Source: JAFGXT01 sp963677165 (lineage in GTDB: Bacteria > Verrucomicrobiota > Lentisphaeria > Victivallales > SZUA-371). Taken from it: 64,000 nt of DNA. Positions 17,097 through 26,332 of the stretch are shown one piece after another. The stretch is from positions 1,922,001-1,986,000 of the forward strand of contig CAXXSX010000002.1 in assembly GCA_963677165.2 (NCBI GenBank), written 5' to 3'. How positions within the stretch are numbered: the stretch's first letter is position 1; the number at the start of each line of letters is the position of its first letter. Both the position numbers and the translations under genes were made by a program. The notes beneath the pieces are model-generated. The model was not told the DNA's origin. It worked only from the letters and a program-made list of their open reading frames with translations, and did no database searches.

Positions 17097-17522
17097 CTAC
17101 CACCCCGCCAGGTCTTCCCGGTTCATTACCGGGGGATCAGCTTTAACTACTGCGGCATTACCAATGCCGGTCGACTTTTCAGTGGCGAGAATTTGATAAT
17201 CGCCATCAACGACGCGATCCAGCAGATCACGAACGTTCTCAACCCGCTTTGTTACCTTTTCCGGAATAGTGCTGCCAGGCGTACGGCTCCAGGCCAGTTC
17301 CTCGGCCAATGTCAAATTCCAGGACTTCAGCAGCACCAGCGGCGCCGTATCGGTCACCGGAACGACATAGCGATTCGCCAGGAAGCCGTCTATTTCCGCG
17401 CTAGAGGCTTCGAGATCCTCGGCCACCAAGCTAGTATCTACTTCGCCGGTTGTTTCATCGGCATAGATCGCGGCGTATTGTCGTTTCATACGGTTTTCGA
17501 GGTCTGCTGCTGTGGCGTACAT
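17097..17522 (-). CDS. Mu gp36-like head-tail connector (DUF1320)
   Basis: This 141-residue protein begins MYATAADLENRM and has SSAEIDGFLANRYVVPV and PLVLLKSWNLTLAEELAW, the pattern of the DUF1320 family that follows the capsid gene in Mu-like phages and resembles connector/adaptor proteins. It lies four bases from the next gene. Confidence 0.85.
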   Translation of the reverse strand: MYATAADLENRMKRQYAAIYADETTGEVDTSLVAEDLEASSAEIDGFLANRYVVPVTDTAPLVLLKSWNLTLAEELAWSRTPGSTIPEKVTKRVENVRDLLDRVVDGDYQILATEKSTGIGNAAVVKADPPVMNREDLAGW

Positions 17523-17534
17523 TGTTACTCCGGG

Positions 17535-17717
17535 TTAATTAGATTTTTTCGTTGATGCGGTTCCTGAGGCCACTGCAAGCAGAGCCGCTTTGCACTCGGG
17601 AATAGTCTTATCCGCCGTGCATTCTGTCTTGAATTTCTTTCCGTCAATCTCTCCGGAAACCCGACGAACTTTGCTGTTACTAATGATTGAGAATTTTTCG
17701 ATTGTTGTTTCAGACAT
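17535..17717 (-). CDS. small phage protein, unknown
   Basis: Two ATGs lie six bases apart; the second (17717) is better spaced from GAGGT and gives 60 residues starting MSETTIEKF. It is beta-prone and Lys/Thr-rich and ends in TASTKKSN. No family is recognised. It lies between the major capsid and the connector gene. Confidence 0.6.
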   Translation of the reverse strand: MSETTIEKFSIISNSKVRRVSGEIDGKKFKTECTADKTIPECKAALLAVASGTASTKKSN

Positions 17718-17752
17718 TTTCATTACCTCATTGTTTTAAGTGTTTCAGAAAA

Positions 17753-17790
17753 CCCGGCGGGGCCAGTTACCGACCCGGACACCCACCGGG
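17753..17790 (-). terminator. terminator/attenuator after the capsid gene
   Basis: On the reverse strand CCCGGTGGG (17790-17782) pairs with CCCGCCGGG (17761-17753) with one wobble, followed by TTTTCT. Partial termination here would favour high capsid expression over the downstream tail genes. Confidence 0.7.
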
Positions 17791-17806
17791 GGAGGAGAGA
17801 ACAGAA

Positions 17807-18712
17807 TTATGCAGGAATTCCTGCGACAACAAGCTGCGGCATCCCAGGACCGGCAGCACCGATCTTCTTCACGCCATAGAGCGCTTCGTCATCCATGAAC
17901 ATGTTGTCATCGTTGAAATGATCCTTACGGATCAGGCCGGAGTCATAGACGTCCTGGACAACAACCGGCTTCAAGCCGCGACCAGTACACAGCAAACGGA
18001 AGTGATCCTTATAGTCGCCGATAAAACGTCCGGAGACTTTGAGTTTCATCTTGCTATTTTTGTAAGGGTTGCTGACTGCAACGCCATCAATAGTAATCGT
18101 ATCAGCCGTCAGCATTGAGCGGGCAGTCTCTTCATGTTTCGGCCCGACCATAAGCAAATTCGGTTCAAGTTCGAGCGGTTCCCCTGTCGCGTCAACAAAG
18201 GCCATCATCTGCTGTCTGGCTGTGCTGTAAGCATCATAGGAGAAGCCAAGAGCAACCAGGTTATTGAGCTTAAACTTGCCCTTGTCATCAATCTTGCGAT
18301 CGGAAACAAAGAACTTCTTACCGTCTGCCCATTTCGGATTATTGAGAAGAACTACTGCCGCGAGTTTCGGAAAGAGGTTGGAGGCAACAATGCCCATATC
18401 CAAAATACGGCCATTATACAGGCCCATTTTGTCGAACATGAGATCATTCGCCGGAATACCGAGAGTGTTTTCGTAGGTATCATTGACGATCTGGAGCTTT
18501 TCGCCTGAAAGGTGGTTCACATGTCGAGAACCAATCCATTTACGCATACCGCCCTGAAGGGAAGTCATGGGGTATTCTTCGATCGGAGCATCGCTTTTTA
18601 CGACTTCGCAATAGTCGAGATAGTCGGTATCGGCCTGCAAGAGGCCTTCGTTGTATTTGGTACTGTAACCGGTATAAATCCGGTCCATTACGTCGCGAGT
18701 CAATTCATTCAT
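17807..18712 (-). CDS. major capsid protein (Mu gpT-like)
   Basis: A 301-residue protein that would form the head shell. The length and motifs (NELTRDVMDRIYTGYSTKYNEG at the start, LFPKLAAVVLLNNPKWADGKKFF, and the LNNLVALGFSYDAYSTARQQM helix) match the Mu T major head subunit. Neighbours are the expected decoration protein and gpI protease upstream and the gp36-like connector downstream. A likely terminator after it points to high expression. Confidence 0.88.
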   Translation of the reverse strand: MNELTRDVMDRIYTGYSTKYNEGLLQADTDYLDYCEVVKSDAPIEEYPMTSLQGGMRKWIGSRHVNHLSGEKLQIVNDTYENTLGIPANDLMFDKMGLYNGRILDMGIVASNLFPKLAAVVLLNNPKWADGKKFFVSDRKIDDKGKFKLNNLVALGFSYDAYSTARQQMMAFVDATGEPLELEPNLLMVGPKHEETARSMLTADTITIDGVAVSNPYKNSKMKLKVSGRFIGDYKDHFRLLCTGRGLKPVVVQDVYDSGLIRKDHFNDDNMFMDDEALYGVKKIGAAGPGMPQLVVAGIPA

Positions 18713-18752
18713 AGATATATCTCCTGAGTTTTAGCTTGAGTTTTAGCTTGAG

Positions 18753-19313
18753 TTATTCGGAGGCCATCATACCGGCATTCTGCAGAGCGGTAATAATAGC
18801 GGCGATATCAACGGCATTCTGAGCAGTCGCGGCACGTCCTTCGGTGTCGACCGTATCGCCGTCACTGGGAGCAGAATAAGTCGGAGTAACGAGGACCGCC
18901 TGTTTATTACCAACAGCGGCAGCGATGGATGCCGGACGGTTGTCGACATAGACATAGTCGTCATAAACGTCCACCAAAACACCGGCAACAATGCCGTTGG
19001 TTCCAGCACCGGCGCTGACAGTGTCTTTGTCTTCGACATAGACCAGGCTGTTACGATCCGCGCGAGTCAGCGGATTGGTTTCGGAATTCGCGAAGGGAAA
19101 GATTCCGTCGCGAACTTCAACGCTTTTACTGTCATCGTCATCATCAGTGATAACGCGCACACAAACACCAGCAACAGTAAGACCGGCTGTATCAGCTGCG
19201 GGCAAAGCCTCAGAATCGCTATCGACCGCGATCATATCGCCTTCAATCGGTTCGGCTCCGTCCAGGACCGCATAGACGGCCATCGGATTACTGGATAGAA
19301 TAAAGTCTCTCAT
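18753..19313 (-). CDS. capsid decoration-like protein
   Basis: A 186-residue acidic protein (run of Asp residues near 55-61) in the slot between the gpI-like protease/scaffold and the capsid. The beta-rich N-terminal part (AEPIEGDMIAVDSD, TAGLTVAGVCVRV, GIVAGVLVDVYDDYVYV) resembles small head-decoration proteins found here in Mu-like phages. AAGGAGAATG precedes the ATG. Function is inferred from fold pattern and position. Confidence 0.6.
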   Translation of the reverse strand: MRDFILSSNPMAVYAVLDGAEPIEGDMIAVDSDSEALPAADTAGLTVAGVCVRVITDDDDDSKSVEVRDGIFPFANSETNPLTRADRNSLVYVEDKDTVSAGAGTNGIVAGVLVDVYDDYVYVDNRPASIAAAVGNKQAVLVTPTYSAPSDGDTVDTEGRAATAQNAVDIAAIITALQNAGMMASE

Positions 19314-19343
19314 TTTACATTCTCCTTTACCGGAAAACCGGGT

Positions 19344-20576
19344 TTATTTCTTTTTGGACTTGGCGAATTCTTCCTGGTTATAGCCATGCTTTTGGCAATA
19401 GGCAATATCCTCGGCGGTCAGGGCGACGCTGTCAGAATCCGGCTTGAGTTCCTTGTGGTCGATTTGACCCTGTGGAACAACAACCGGGGCGTGTTCGAGA
19501 TAAGCGGCAAGCGCGACGCTGTCGATCTTTTTTGCGCGAATCCAGTTGATTTCCTGGTCATTGGTGAGCTTACCGGATTCGAGTCCTTGGTCGATCAGCT
19601 TTTGCAGCTTGCCTTCTTCCGCCTCCAAAGCCAGGCTGTCGACTTTTTCCTTCATGGAGTCGTAGCTGCTGCCTTTCGCAACCAGTCCGGACAGGGTTCC
19701 GACAATTTCGGATTCTCCGGCCTCGGCACCGAGCGAAAGAGAGTCGCGAACTTTTCCAACGATAGCGCCGTCCGCTCTCATTCCAGGCAGGCTTTGAGTC
19801 AGTTCATTGATCTTGTTGATGACGCTTTCGTCGGCGTCTCCGTCCGCTCCAAGGGCGATGGAATCCATGCCCAGGAGCCCAGTCAGAGCAACTTGTAGTT
19901 TTTTCACAGGTGCCTCCTTTAGGGTTTTGCTGTGTTGTGATTCGGCATTCGCCGCGAAGGCGTCAAGCCTAGTAATCAGTGTATTCATGTCGTTAAATCC
20001 GCGTTCCTCAGCGGTCGCGGCAAATCCCTGCTGTCCATCGGTCGCCGGGACGTTTTCCATCGCAAGGCTGGTAACGCGCCAATTACGGGTAGACAGGCCA
20101 CGTATCACCGGCGAGAAGTAACGGAATATCCCTTCCGCGATCAGTTCACGACCAAGCGGAACATATTCAACGTTGGTGATCCAGAGGCCGTCCTGGCGGC
20201 GTTCTAATTCGCCAAAGCCAAAGGTTCCGGCGCCGTCAGGAAGGAATCTGAGCACGTCGATTTCCTCAACGTGGTATTTCTCTGCCAGGCGATAGAGGAA
20301 GTGCCGAGAGTCAATCGGAACCTTTGAGCCTTTCTGTTTGTACTGAGCGATGATACTGGCCACTACTTCTTCGGTTACGTCCAGCAGCACGAATGTTTCG
20401 CCGTCTCGGGTAACGGTCCACGGTCCAAAAGGCACCACGCGCCAGGCGATCGGAACACCGGAGGAGTCACGTTCCACCGGTGGAGTATTGCCATCCGGAG
20501 CACCGAAAGCGGAAAGGGCTATTGCCATATCATGTACAGTGTCCGTACGACGGACGGCGTTTGATATTTTTGTCAT
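19344..20576 (-). CDS. Mu gpI-like prohead protease/scaffold
   Basis: A 410-residue protein: protease part about 20-200 (VPFGPWTVTRDGETFVLLD, PIDSRHFLYRLAEKY, then EYVPLGRELIAEGIFRYFSP), followed by a charged helical scaffold part ending in a Lys tail. In Mu the scaffold is also made from an internal start; an internal Met near residue 196 (MNTLITRL) could do the same. Residues 6-14 are encoded by a repeat element. The first ATG (20576) has AAAGG ten bases upstream; an alternative at 20528 would exclude the repeat. Confidence 0.85.
   Translation of the reverse strand: MTKISNAVRRTDTVHDMAIALSAFGAPDGNTPPVERDSSGVPIAWRVVPFGPWTVTRDGETFVLLDVTEEVVASIIAQYKQKGSKVPIDSRHFLYRLAEKYHVEEIDVLRFLPDGAGTFGFGELERRQDGLWITNVEYVPLGRELIAEGIFRYFSPVIRGLSTRNWRVTSLAMENVPATDGQQGFAATAEERGFNDMNTLITRLDAFAANAESQHSKTLKEAPVKKLQVALTGLLGMDSIALGADGDADESVINKINELTQSLPGMRADGAIVGKVRDSLSLGAEAGESEIVGTLSGLVAKGSSYDSMKEKVDSLALEAEEGKLQKLIDQGLESGKLTNDQEINWIRAKKIDSVALAAYLEHAPVVVPQGQIDHKELKPDSDSVALTAEDIAYCQKHGYNQEEFAKSKKK
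20541..20561 (+). repeat. GTCCGTACGACGGAC-family repeat (copy 4, head only, coding)
   Basis: The head GTCCGTACGACGGACGGCG is read on the reverse strand as part of the N-terminus (NAVRRTDT) of the gpI-like protein. The full copy 5 follows about 40 bases away. Confidence 0.8.
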
Positions 20577-20597
20577 TTTGTGAAAACCTTTTATAAA

Positions 20598-20646
20598 GTC
20601 CGTACGACGGACGGCGTTTGTACCGCTTCAGGCTTCGCCGTCGCGG
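20598..20646 (+). repeat. GTCCGTACGACGGAC-family repeat (copy 5, coding end)
   Basis: The head is followed by GTTTGTACCGCTTCAGG and CTTCGCCGTCGCGG. The end of the gpF-like gene reads into it, so the last residues (RDGEA) and the stop codon come from the repeat. Confidence 0.8.
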
Positions 20647-21512
20647 GAATTAATTTTAAAAGACGTTATTTTATTCTGATCCAGATAATCGCGAACGATC
20701 GCGACAGCAGCTTCCCGGCAATGATCCGGAAAGCGGTTTGAATCACCTGACTCAAACGGAGCGGAAACATCGAACTTGTAGCCTGATTCATTTGGCCCGA
20801 AAGTAAAGAGTTGACCATCCAGATCCATCTTATAGTTTTCCTCATCGATCTTGATCGGACTGACCAGGTCTTTTGCATCGAATTCATCTTCCGCGACTTC
20901 TTCAAGCCAACAACGGCAGTTGTAATCCCAGGGCGGCCAGTGTGTCAACAGGAAAGGATCATCCTTCCGGAAGACCTTTCCATTCAAAGCGCGGTGACTC
21001 GGACGGGCATCGTCAAGCGAGCAGTAACGGACATACGGCCAGCGCTCCATTAGATCAGGATCCATAAAGGTTTCACGTTCGCCAACGGCCTGAGCCATCG
21101 ACGCATTTTGTCTCAGAATCAAATCAAGGCGGCGGGTACTTCCCAGGTTTCGAATTGATTTCGCTTCTTTCCAGTCTTCCTCATCAACGCCTGGAGGCGG
21201 TCCGGCAGCCGGATCCGCGACATCTGAAGGCACATATCCATAGCCGGAAGTAGCCAGCATCAGCTTTAATTCGGTCCGGGCCTGAGCCAGATTCATTTCG
21301 CCGCGACTAAACGCATCAACCGTTTTCCGGATCTTGTCCAGGATATCAGCTTCTGCAACCGTCGCGGAGAAAAACGCATGGGCCCGTACTTTTTCCGGAA
21401 TATCCAGCGCAATCTCAAGCGAGCTTTTGCCTGTCGGCAGATTTACCCGGGAGGCCAGCCATTTATTGGCAGCATCAAATGTCAAAGGTTTTGTGATATT
21501 TTCAGCCATCAA
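20628..21512 (-). CDS. Mu gpF-like head morphogenesis protein
   Basis: A 294-residue minor head protein. The conserved core of the phage head-morphogenesis family is present: YCSLDDARPSHRALNG followed by FLLTHWPPWDYNCRC, with the Cys/His residues typical of this family. It probably enters or decorates the prohead near the portal. It overlaps the portal stop codon. The C-terminal five residues derive from a repeat. Confidence 0.88.
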   Translation of the reverse strand: MMAENITKPLTFDAANKWLASRVNLPTGKSSLEIALDIPEKVRAHAFFSATVAEADILDKIRKTVDAFSRGEMNLAQARTELKLMLATSGYGYVPSDVADPAAGPPPGVDEEDWKEAKSIRNLGSTRRLDLILRQNASMAQAVGERETFMDPDLMERWPYVRYCSLDDARPSHRALNGKVFRKDDPFLLTHWPPWDYNCRCWLEEVAEDEFDAKDLVSPIKIDEENYKMDLDGQLFTFGPNESGYKFDVSAPFESGDSNRFPDHCREAAVAIVRDYLDQNKITSFKINSRDGEA

Positions 21513-23215
21513 TTACGCTCCTCTGCCGCATTGGCCATCCCGGAGGCGTAAGAGGCGTAAACCGTGTTTTCAATTGATTTACGCAGGTCGCTTGAATCCA
21601 AAGCCGCAAAAAAAGCTTCCGGGTCAGCCGCGAGACTAACGATTGCCTTGGTCGCCGCCGCGTCGTCCGGATTGTCGCAAGCTGCGTTGAGCTGCTTTTG
21701 CAGGGGCTCGAGCCAGCGCGTAACTGCCCCGGAAGCAATAAATTTATCTGAGGCGTTTAAGCCAACTTTAACAGCTATATCGTCTTTCGCCACATGAGAC
21801 GGGTCTGCGGAAAGAGCGGCATTATCGGATTCCTTTTTGTCGGTGTTTGTTAATTCCGGTTCGGCAGCGGTTGTTTTTCCCGGTTGCGAAAATGAACGAT
21901 TCGCAGAGGGATCCGCTAAAGTGATTGGCCGTTTGACTCCGTTTATACGCTTCCACTCGGCTTGTGCTTCCGGATCTTCATCCATTCCAGGAAGGTCCAT
22001 AACTGTGCGAACAACTTCTTCCAGTTTGGCCGTGGCCGTTAAGAGTCCAGCCCTTACGGCCACGCCCATTGCATCAAACCGCATTTTCATTGCTTCGTAT
22101 TTTTCTTTCACATCTTCGGAAGGAGTCGAGTCAATAACAAACCGTGGAACCGGAGTTCCTTCAGCACAATTATATCTGTGCCATATCTGACATATTTGAG
22201 CGTTAATTGTATCTTCGATCCAACGACAGTCAGCTTCCAGAATATCCTGGCGAACCTGGTCCTGGGCTCCGTCATTGGACCAGCCGCCGCCGTCACCGGC
22301 TGTTGCGGTCTGGCCGAGGACCACTTTTGTGATTGCTTTGCCAACATATTCCAGCAGCTTGAAATAAACATCGCCGCCGTTATTCGCGGCCTGGAGTAGT
22401 TCCAATTCAGTTGAACGAGTGAATACGCCGCCGCCGTTCGGCCCGAAGCTGCGAATTAAAGCCTTCAGCTTATTCCGTTCCGTTTCCCAGGTTTTATTAT
22501 CTACCCTGGCAACAGTAAAAGGCATACCATAGCGTTCGATAAAACGCAGCAGGTCTTTGACGTTGATATTCGAAAAGCAATGCAGCCAGGCCAAAGGTCT
22601 GATCAGACCGCCGCGAACCGGATCCGGTCCATGCGTCCGCAGTGTATGAACAATAAATTTGCCGGGCTGCAGGTCCACTCCCAGAGAGTTTTCGCGAGTT
22701 ACCAACTTGGGACGGCGGCTGTCACGCAAAGTTAAATGTTTTGGTTCAATAAAGCTGAATCCGGCAATAGAGCCGCCCTGGGCCCAGACAATTTCGCTGA
22801 CTCCCACGCCAGGAAGCAACGCCCGGATCATGTCACTCAACAGATCGTGGAAAGTATCCAATTCGTCATAAGAGCCAGCAGCACGCAGTTCAGCCTCCAG
22901 CTTCTCCGCTGTTTTCTGTGCTGCCGGAGAAGCATCTTCCCCCGCATCAATACTCCAATTGCAGCCGAGAACCGCATTATGCCGGGTCTGCAGCGCATGG
23001 AATATATCCCAGTTTTTTTCCGGCAGTTCCGCAGCCAGGCGAAATAACTCAGCCGCATCTCCGGAGTTTGCCGCCTGCATAATCCGGTCGACTCCAGCCG
23101 GAGTCAGACCACGGGACGCATCCGTTCCGTCACGGTCAGAGCTTTCCCAATGGATCGTTTTTCCAGAGACTATTTTAGCGATATTCGTTGCCAGCTTTTT
23201 TAATTCAAAAAACAT
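21509..23215 (-). CDS. portal protein (Mu gp29-like, DUF935)
   Basis: A 568-residue protein. The ATG at 23215 overlaps the terminase stop in TGATG with GGGGA upstream, so I prefer it to a TTG four codons earlier. Motifs of the Mu gp29 family are clear: EKNWDIFHALQTRHNAVLG, DMIRALLPGVGVSEIVW, then KVVLGQTATAGDGGGWSN. It forms the dodecameric DNA gate at one head vertex and docks the terminase encoded just upstream. Confidence 0.9.
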   Translation of the reverse strand: MFFELKKLATNIAKIVSGKTIHWESSDRDGTDASRGLTPAGVDRIMQAANSGDAAELFRLAAELPEKNWDIFHALQTRHNAVLGCNWSIDAGEDASPAAQKTAEKLEAELRAAGSYDELDTFHDLLSDMIRALLPGVGVSEIVWAQGGSIAGFSFIEPKHLTLRDSRRPKLVTRENSLGVDLQPGKFIVHTLRTHGPDPVRGGLIRPLAWLHCFSNINVKDLLRFIERYGMPFTVARVDNKTWETERNKLKALIRSFGPNGGGVFTRSTELELLQAANNGGDVYFKLLEYVGKAITKVVLGQTATAGDGGGWSNDGAQDQVRQDILEADCRWIEDTINAQICQIWHRYNCAEGTPVPRFVIDSTPSEDVKEKYEAMKMRFDAMGVAVRAGLLTATAKLEEVVRTVMDLPGMDEDPEAQAEWKRINGVKRPITLADPSANRSFSQPGKTTAAEPELTNTDKKESDNAALSADPSHVAKDDIAVKVGLNASDKFIASGAVTRWLEPLQKQLNAACDNPDDAAATKAIVSLAADPEAFFAALDSSDLRKSIENTVYASYASGMANAAEERN

Positions 23216-24765
23216 CAGTATCCCCAATCCATATTGTGTTGTTCGTAGTCATATTCAGGACTGTTCCAATCGCGGTCATTCTGATCCAGGCTTGAGTCGT
23301 CGGCAGCGGACTCCATCTTGCAGGGACCGAAATTGTCGATCGTTTCTCCTGCAAATTTTGACAATGCACTTGACCAGCCCATATCACAATGGGACTGAGG
23401 TTCATGCGGATTCGGGGTTTCAGTGAAAACCAATTTGCCGTTTGTGCCATGATCCTTGCGAATCCCGGCAATATCGGAACCGATCATTGGAGGATCCGCA
23501 GGAATGATCTGGCGCTGCTGCTCGAATATTTCAGTAAGAGTCGTACCAAGAAGAGTTTTCTTTGAAGCAAAATTTACCGGAACAAAGCGCTCGTAAAATT
23601 CCGTGGCCAGGGCTTCGCAGTTCGGCCCGCCCATGCCGGTTTCATCTCCACAACCTACCGCATTCAATTCATCCATCATACATCTGGCCACTTTGCGCTG
23701 TGTCTCAAATTTGCAGTTGCGGAACAGGACCAATGCGACCTGCGTATATACGCCTTTGGTAATTCCGTCGATCCAGATAGAAGCAAGGTCAAGTTTTCTG
23801 GCTACGTCATAACCGAGGCAGAAACGTTCGTATTCTCGAAGCATACCGATATTCTCACGCCAGAAATCGCAGTCAATATACGGCTCGGCAATCGGATCAA
23901 TTTTATCTGTCACACCGGCATCACCGGTCAAGTCGACAATCAGGATGTTGTAATGCTTTTTGCTATTCAACAGGTCATTGGATCTAACCGCCTGCTGGCC
24001 GTTTGCCGAATTCGGTATGCACTCATACTGCGACAGGTAAGCAGCGTGGGTTCGGCAGCTTCTCTTTATGCCCTCAACAAACTCTTCACGAGTCTGGGTT
24101 GGGCGTCCTTTCCGCTGTTTTACCTCATTGACCTTTTCAACAAATCCCTGTTCGACCGCTTGAGTCAAAGTGGTTGAATGCAGGCTAAAGCCTTTCGGGT
24201 TTCCGTCGATCTTGCACTCTTTGACCAGGGACGCGAAAACAGTATGCTCGCTGCCATCTGAATCATAAGCGGAAACGAGTTCCAATTGACCGCCCCAGGT
24301 GATACAGGGAAACGCCATATCGTATAGATCGCCCTGGTTGCGGTGCAGATCGAATTCGTCAATTAGTACATCGCCGCCTTTCCCGGCAAACGCTTTCGGG
24401 TTACTGGAAAGAGAAACGATACGAGAGCCGTTCTCAAACTCCACAACAAAAGCCCGGACATCCTTGTCCGTATCGATAACCTGGACATCATCACCAGCCA
24501 GACCTTTCGCGACAACATTGGCAGCATTGCACCACATGGCCACGTAGTCAGTGATAAATTCTTTTGCGGTCTGTTCATCCCTGGAAGAAACCCATTGCGT
24601 AAATTTTGAGTTCGTTGGCTGCCGGAGACACTTCCGAACACAGCGATATGAAGTGCCGTAAGTAATACCGATACGGCGCGACTTTTCATAGATTTTCAGC
24701 GGTGATTCGTCGTTGATCCATTTCAGCTGATACGGAATAAAATAATCTTTTGAGCAGTTATCCAT
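23215..24765 (-). CDS. terminase large subunit (Mu gp28-like)
   Basis: A 516-residue DNA-packaging motor. The ATPase region has a Mu-type Walker A variant (EKSRRIGITYG) and a Walker B-like VLIDEFD. The C-terminal half has nuclease-like acidic residues (FCLGYDVARKLDLASIW). The start at 24765 overlaps the small-subunit stop in TGATG, and the stop overlaps the portal start, so terminase and portal genes are a coupled string. Confidence 0.9.
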   Translation of the reverse strand: MDNCSKDYFIPYQLKWINDESPLKIYEKSRRIGITYGTSYRCVRKCLRQPTNSKFTQWVSSRDEQTAKEFITDYVAMWCNAANVVAKGLAGDDVQVIDTDKDVRAFVVEFENGSRIVSLSSNPKAFAGKGGDVLIDEFDLHRNQGDLYDMAFPCITWGGQLELVSAYDSDGSEHTVFASLVKECKIDGNPKGFSLHSTTLTQAVEQGFVEKVNEVKQRKGRPTQTREEFVEGIKRSCRTHAAYLSQYECIPNSANGQQAVRSNDLLNSKKHYNILIVDLTGDAGVTDKIDPIAEPYIDCDFWRENIGMLREYERFCLGYDVARKLDLASIWIDGITKGVYTQVALVLFRNCKFETQRKVARCMMDELNAVGCGDETGMGGPNCEALATEFYERFVPVNFASKKTLLGTTLTEIFEQQRQIIPADPPMIGSDIAGIRKDHGTNGKLVFTETPNPHEPQSHCDMGWSSALSKFAGETIDNFGPCKMESAADDSSLDQNDRDWNSPEYDYEQHNMDWGY

Positions 24766-25349
24766 CAACGAACCCCCAGTGCTCTGTCCAGATCATCAGC
24801 AACCTGTTTGCTATCGACCTTGGTTTTGCTAGAGGTCAGGCGTTCTATCGTTGCTGACAGTTCGGCGATCTGGGCCTGGTATCCGGCTATTTCTGCAGCG
24901 TGAGAAGCTTTGAGAGCTGCTTCTTTTTTCTGCCAGACTTGATTCCCGGCATCCTTAATTGAACGCGCCAGCGCGGCAAGATCTTTCGTTTCAAACTCAG
25001 CAGTATCATCCTGGAGGACTTCCAGAGTTTTTTCGGTAAGCAGATATGCGGCAAGATCAACCTGGTCTCGAATAATACCATCGCCAGTTACCATAGCCGC
25101 CGCAATCTGGCGCTGCTGCTTTTTGCGCTGATAAGATTTTGTCAGCCTGCAATATTCAGTAAATTCAGCTCCGGAACGATACGCCAGAAACGTTTTATTG
25201 TGCAACTCCAAGTCGAGTTCAGAGCACGCTTTGGCGATCTCCGGGTCAGTCCGGACATCGTCGTAGGTTGCGCCATTATCCAGCAGCTCACAGATTTGCA
25301 AGCGAATCTCTTTGGGAAGTTTGGTTATATTGTTTCTTGGTCTTGCCAC
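24765..25349 (-). CDS. terminase small subunit (Mu gp27-like, DUF3486)
   Basis: A 194-residue protein starting MARPRNNITKLPKEIRLQI, a typical gp27/DUF3486 opening, followed by a helix-turn-helix-like region (ATYDDVRTDPEIAKACSE) and a long coiled coil (about 125-175). It would recognise phage DNA for packaging and recruit the large subunit. Confidence 0.82.
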   Translation of the reverse strand: MARPRNNITKLPKEIRLQICELLDNGATYDDVRTDPEIAKACSELDLELHNKTFLAYRSGAEFTEYCRLTKSYQRKKQQRQIAAAMVTGDGIIRDQVDLAAYLLTEKTLEVLQDDTAEFETKDLAALARSIKDAGNQVWQKKEAALKASHAAEIAGYQAQIAELSATIERLTSSKTKVDSKQVADDLDRALGVR

Positions 25350-25358
25350 GGTTGTATC

Positions 25359-25649
25359 CTATAATCCCATTACGCCCCAGATATGGGGATCACGGTCGGT
25401 TTCCTGGTTGATCTGATCGAGTCCGGAACCAGTGATCCGGAGATAATCGCCATTACTACCTGGCACTTCTTCGATAAACTTCCAAGTGGCGAGATTACGG
25501 AGTTCCACAACCAGCTCTTCGCGGTTCGGGCGCAGTACGGAAAATCCGGGGATCTCGTCGATCTCGTTATAGCCGATCGGCGCGGGGTTGTATTCTTCAA
25601 AAGCCCGGAGGATTGCCTGGCGAAGCTTGTAGGTGCGTTTGCTTTTCAT
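25359..25649 (-). CDS. small winged-helix-like phage protein
   Basis: A 96-residue protein with a basic N-terminal helix, a turn (PAPIGYNEIDEIPGFSVLRPNREELVVELRNLATWKFI) and a beta wing (NGDYLRITGSGLDQI), resembling a winged helix. It overlaps the upstream gene in ATGA. It occupies the Mu gp26 position and may be a packaging or regulatory accessory. No firm family is recognised. Confidence 0.6.
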   Translation of the reverse strand: MKSKRTYKLRQAILRAFEEYNPAPIGYNEIDEIPGFSVLRPNREELVVELRNLATWKFIEEVPGSNGDYLRITGSGLDQINQETDRDPHIWGVMGL

Positions 25650-26038
25650 TGGTGTGACCTCGCTATTACTTTTAGTTCATCGCGAATGTCGCGAATGGAG
25701 TTATGTAAGTTCTCGTTATAGTTGCGGGAGTCTTTGAGCTGCTGGCCCTGCTCGGCAGTTTCTCGAGCCAGCCGTTCAGTCGTAAGCGTAAGTTTATCAA
25801 CGGATTTTGTTATATGCTTCAGGTCTGAAATAACCGTGTCGGTTTTATCATTTGTGATATGATCCTTCAAATCCTTTTCGATAACCTTGATCTTATCGTC
25901 TTTAAGAGAAGTAATTTCCTTCCCTTGTTCATCCACCTTATTGTTCACTCGGTTGAAGTACCATATAGCAACTCCACCGACGATCCCCGAGGCCATTAAT
26001 GCCGTAATCATCTCCCTAAACATCTGAAAAAGCTCCAT
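25646..26038 (-). CDS. membrane-anchored coiled-coil phage protein
   Basis: This 130-residue protein has one N-terminal transmembrane segment (MITALMASGIVGGVAIWYF) and then an almost continuous coiled coil with many Lys, Asp and Glu residues. It is the first gene of the late operon, in the slot of Mu gp25 (DUF2730-like). The shape also fits a spanin or holin accessory, but no lysis enzyme is nearby. Confidence 0.65.
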   Translation of the reverse strand: MELFQMFREMITALMASGIVGGVAIWYFNRVNNKVDEQGKEITSLKDDKIKVIEKDLKDHITNDKTDTVISDLKHITKSVDKLTLTTERLARETAEQGQQLKDSRNYNENLHNSIRDIRDELKVIARSHQ

Positions 26039-26049
26039 CTCCGCTCCCG

Positions 26050-26089
26050 AATAAATTAAAAATTGGCGGCGGGCGCGTCACCCGCCGCC
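26050..26089 (-). terminator. GC-rich terminator upstream of the late operon
   Basis: GGCGGCGGG (26065-26073) and CCCGCCGCC (26081-26089) form a perfect 9-bp stem. Read on the reverse strand it is followed by AATTTTTAATTT. It stands before the first late gene and would stop transcription arriving from the reverse-strand repressor region. Confidence 0.75.
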
Positions 26090-26120
26090 GTCAACAAAAA
26101 AATAAGAGGAAAAAAGAATC

Positions 26121-26139
26121 CTATAAAAAGGTTTTCTTA
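26121..26139 (+). repeat. internal GGTTTTC-type site
   Basis: CTATAAAAAGGTTTTCTTA matches the sites at the prophage left end. Similar copies occur at 20581-20597 (reverse) and 33270-33285. These may be transposase or regulator binding sites. Confidence 0.5.
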
Positions 26140-26235
26140 TGCACAAAAAACGAAAATTTGCAGTTAAATGAATAAGCGCTAATACCTTGCGATATGCAGC
26201 GGAAAGCCTCCGCAGGCGAGTAATTTATTATTTTT

Positions 26236-26273
26236 TATGTGGTCACTTGAAAAAATTATAAAGTGACCACATA
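26236..26273. promoter_or_regulatory. 13-bp perfect palindrome, operator-like
   Basis: TATGTGGTCACTT (26236-26248) is the exact reverse complement of AAGTGACCACATA (26261-26273), separated by 12 A/T-rich bases. No T-run follows in either direction, so a protein-binding site controlling the late or the adjacent small genes is more likely than a terminator. Confidence 0.6.
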
Positions 26274-26275
26274 GT

Positions 26276-26332
26276 GTCCGTACGACGGACGGCGCAGGTA
26301 ATGCTCCAGGCTTCGCCGTCGCATAAAACAGC
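26276..26332 (+). repeat. GTCCGTACGACGGAC-family repeat (copy 6)
   Basis: Head GTCCGTACGACGGACGGCG, tail AATGCTCCAGGCTTCGCC. It starts three bases after the palindrome and ends just before the AAGGAGG ribosome site of the next gene. A fragment with GCCTCCGCAGGCGAG lies at 26206-26221. Confidence 0.8.
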